Assembly (NCBI RefSeq): GCF_905207935.1
Contig: NZ_CAJLNI010000099.1
Coordinates: 1 to 6,669, forward strand
Direction: 5' to 3'
Source: an uncultured Haemophilus sp.
GTDB lineage: Bacteria > Pseudomonadota > Gammaproteobacteria > Enterobacterales > Pasteurellaceae
Length of the DNA stretch: 6,669 bases
The notes beneath the pieces were generated by a model. It was not told the origin of the DNA. It did not search any database and saw only the letters and a program-made list of their open reading frames with translations. How positions within the stretch are numbered: the first letter of the stretch is position 1; every line of letters starts with the position of its first letter. A program made the translations under genes and the position numbers. Shown here in pieces: positions 5,399-6,669 of this stretch.

Positions 5399-6669
5399 AT
5401 GTTAGCTAAAGCGAAATATAGAAAAGATTACAAACAACCTGATTTTACAGTTACGGATATTTTCCTTGATTTTCAATTAGATCCTAAGCATACCGTTGTC
5501 ACCGCAAAAACAACCTTTCAACGTTTAAATGATGAAGCAACCCATCTACGATTAGATGGTCATGGTTTCCAATTTGCCTCCATTAAATTCAATGGCGAAG
5601 ATTTCAAACATTATCATCAAGACCACGAAAGTTTAACGTTAGATTTAACCAATCAAAGTGCGGCCAATTTTGAACTTGAAATTGTGACGAATTTAGAGCC
5701 TGCACAAAACACCTCTTTACAAGGGCTTTATCAATCAGGTGAAGGCATTTGTACACAATGTGAAGCAGAAGGTTTCCGTCAAATCACTTATATGCTTGAT
5801 CGACCAGATGTATTGGCTCGCTATACAACCAAAATTACCGCAGATAAGACTAAATATCCTTACTTGCTTTCTAATGGTAACCGCATTGCAAGTGGTGAAT
5901 TAGAGGATGGTCGTCATTGGGTTGAATGGAATGACCCATTCCCGAAACCAAGCTATTTATTCGCTTTAGTAGCTGGTGATTTTGATTTATTACAAGATAC
6001 CTTTACGACAAAAAGTGGTCGTGAAGTGGCTTTAGAGCTTTATGTTGACCGTGGAAATCTTGATCGTGCCTCTTGGGCAATGGAAAGTCTGAAAAAAGCG
6101 ATGAAATGGGATGAAGACCGTTTCAATTTAGAATATGACTTAGATATTTACATGATTGTTGCTGTGGACTTCTTCAATATGGGCGCCATGGAAAATAAAG
6201 GGTTGAATATTTTTAATTCTAAATTTGTCTTGGCAAATCCACAAACAGCAACCGATGATGATTATCTCGCCATTGAAAGCGTGATTGCACATGAATATTT
6301 CCATAACTGGACGGGAAACCGTGTAACCTGCCGTGATTGGTTCCAATTAAGTTTGAAAGAAGGTTTAACAGTTTTCCGTGATCAAGAATTTTCATCTGAC
6401 ACAGGTTCTCGAGCAGTCAATCGTATTAATAACGTGAAATTCTTACGTACGGTGCAATTTGCCGAAGATGCAAGCCCAATGTCACACCCAATTCGCCCTG
6501 AAAAAGTCATTGAAATGAATAACTTCTATACCGTGACTGTATATGAAAAAGGGGCTGAAGTGATTCGTATGTTGCACACTTTATTAGGTGAACAAGGTTT
6601 CCAAAAAGGGATGCAACTTTATATTGCAGAAAATGACGGTAAAGCAGCAACTTGTGAAGATTTTGTTTC
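5399..6669 (+). CDS. pepN: Aminopeptidase N (M1 metallopeptidase), 3'-truncated by window edge
   Basis: This zinc aminopeptidase of the cytoplasm removes N-terminal residues from peptides late in protein turnover. The reading frame runs uninterrupted from the ATG at 5399 (MLAKAKYRKDYKQPDFTVTD) to the right edge: 423 complete codons, about half of the roughly 870 usual for PepN. Signature residues sit one position after those of E. coli PepN: the substrate-binding GAMEN motif at 262-266, zinc ligands His298 and His302 and catalytic Glu299 in HEYFH, third zinc ligand Glu321 (LKEGLT), and the transition-state Tyr382 in VYEKGAEV. The N-terminal beta domain and most of the catalytic domain are present; the remaining helical domains lie outside. 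A weak ribosome binding site (AGAG, 5389-5392) lies 6 bases before the start. It is divergent from purE across a 161-base promoter region. No damage is seen. Confidence 0.96.
   Translation, partial: MLAKAKYRKDYKQPDFTVTDIFLDFQLDPKHTVVTAKTTFQRLNDEATHLRLDGHGFQFASIKFNGEDFKHYHQDHESLTLDLTNQSAANFELEIVTNLEPAQNTSLQGLYQSGEGICTQCEAEGFRQITYMLDRPDVLARYTTKITADKTKYPYLLSNGNRIASGELEDGRHWVEWNDPFPKPSYLFALVAGDFDLLQDTFTTKSGREVALELYVDRGNLDRASWAMESLKKAMKWDEDRFNLEYDLDIYMIVAVDFFNMGAMENKGLNIFNSKFVLANPQTATDDDYLAIESVIAHEYFHNWTGNRVTCRDWFQLSLKEGLTVFRDQEFSSDTGSRAVNRINNVKFLRTVQFAEDASPMSHPIRPEKVIEMNNFYTVTVYEKGAEVIRMLHTLLGEQGFQKGMQLYIAENDGKAATCEDFV
5656..5664 (+). repeat. Near-match uptake signal within pepN
   Basis: AAGTGCGGC matches the 9-bp uptake core at 8 of 9 positions and is followed by CAATTT, similar to the AT-rich extension of genuine signals. 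It encodes part of Gln-Ser-Ala-Ala and is the only close match inside a gene here; the six exact copies are all intergenic. It may be a decayed or incipient signal, or chance. Confidence 0.4.

Noticed and set aside
6140..6346. - strand frame opposite the pepN catalytic motifs
   Set aside because: It is a shadow of the conserved GAMEN/HEYFH coding region.

Overview
The window most likely comes from the Haemophilus/Aggregatibacter branch of Pasteurellaceae. Six exact copies of the 9-bp Haemophilus influenzae-type DNA uptake signal (AAGTGCGGT or its complement) are present, the sequence is AT-rich, and the proteins resemble, from memory, H. influenzae AspC, PurK, PurE and PepN closely. The uptake-signal dialect argues against the Actinobacillus pleuropneumoniae-type clade (ACAAGCGGT). 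Species cannot be fixed from this sequence alone.

Layout, left to right. (1) Positions 1-2156, + strand: the 3' part of a trimeric autotransporter adhesin gene (YadA/Hia type), cut by the left edge. It contains a 16-rung head repeat array, two DAVNGSQLY necks, a stalk and an outer-membrane anchor ending in Trp. (2) 2157-2254: two hairpin terminators between this gene and the convergent aspC. (3) 2255-3445, - strand: aspC, an aspartate/aromatic aminotransferase, with its own good promoter and ribosome binding site. (4) 3446-3583: aspC promoter and the purK terminator. (5) 3584-4672, - strand: purK. (6) 4673-4742: an uptake-signal hairpin with a T-tract, looking like an intrinsic terminator inside the purE-purK unit. 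(7) 4743-5237, - strand: purE. (8) 5238-5398: divergent promoter region with a perfect PurR operator palindrome. (9) 5399 to the right edge, + strand: pepN, encoding an M1 aminopeptidase N, 423 codons visible of about 870.

PurK and PurE act consecutively in de novo purine synthesis, carboxylating aminoimidazole ribonucleotide; the PurR site suggests the pair is repressed when purines are plentiful. AspC and PepN are housekeeping amino-acid metabolism and peptide breakdown genes. The block pepN-purE-purK-aspC is a conserved neighbourhood (as I recall, HI1614-HI1617 in H. influenzae Rd). The adhesin is the accessory-type element. No stretch over 300 bases lacks a gene. I see no RNA gene, CRISPR array, insertion sequence or phage element, and no clearly new system. 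The most unusual points are the terminator-like uptake-signal hairpin between purE and purK, the use of paired uptake signals at three successive gene boundaries, and the exactly regular adhesin head.
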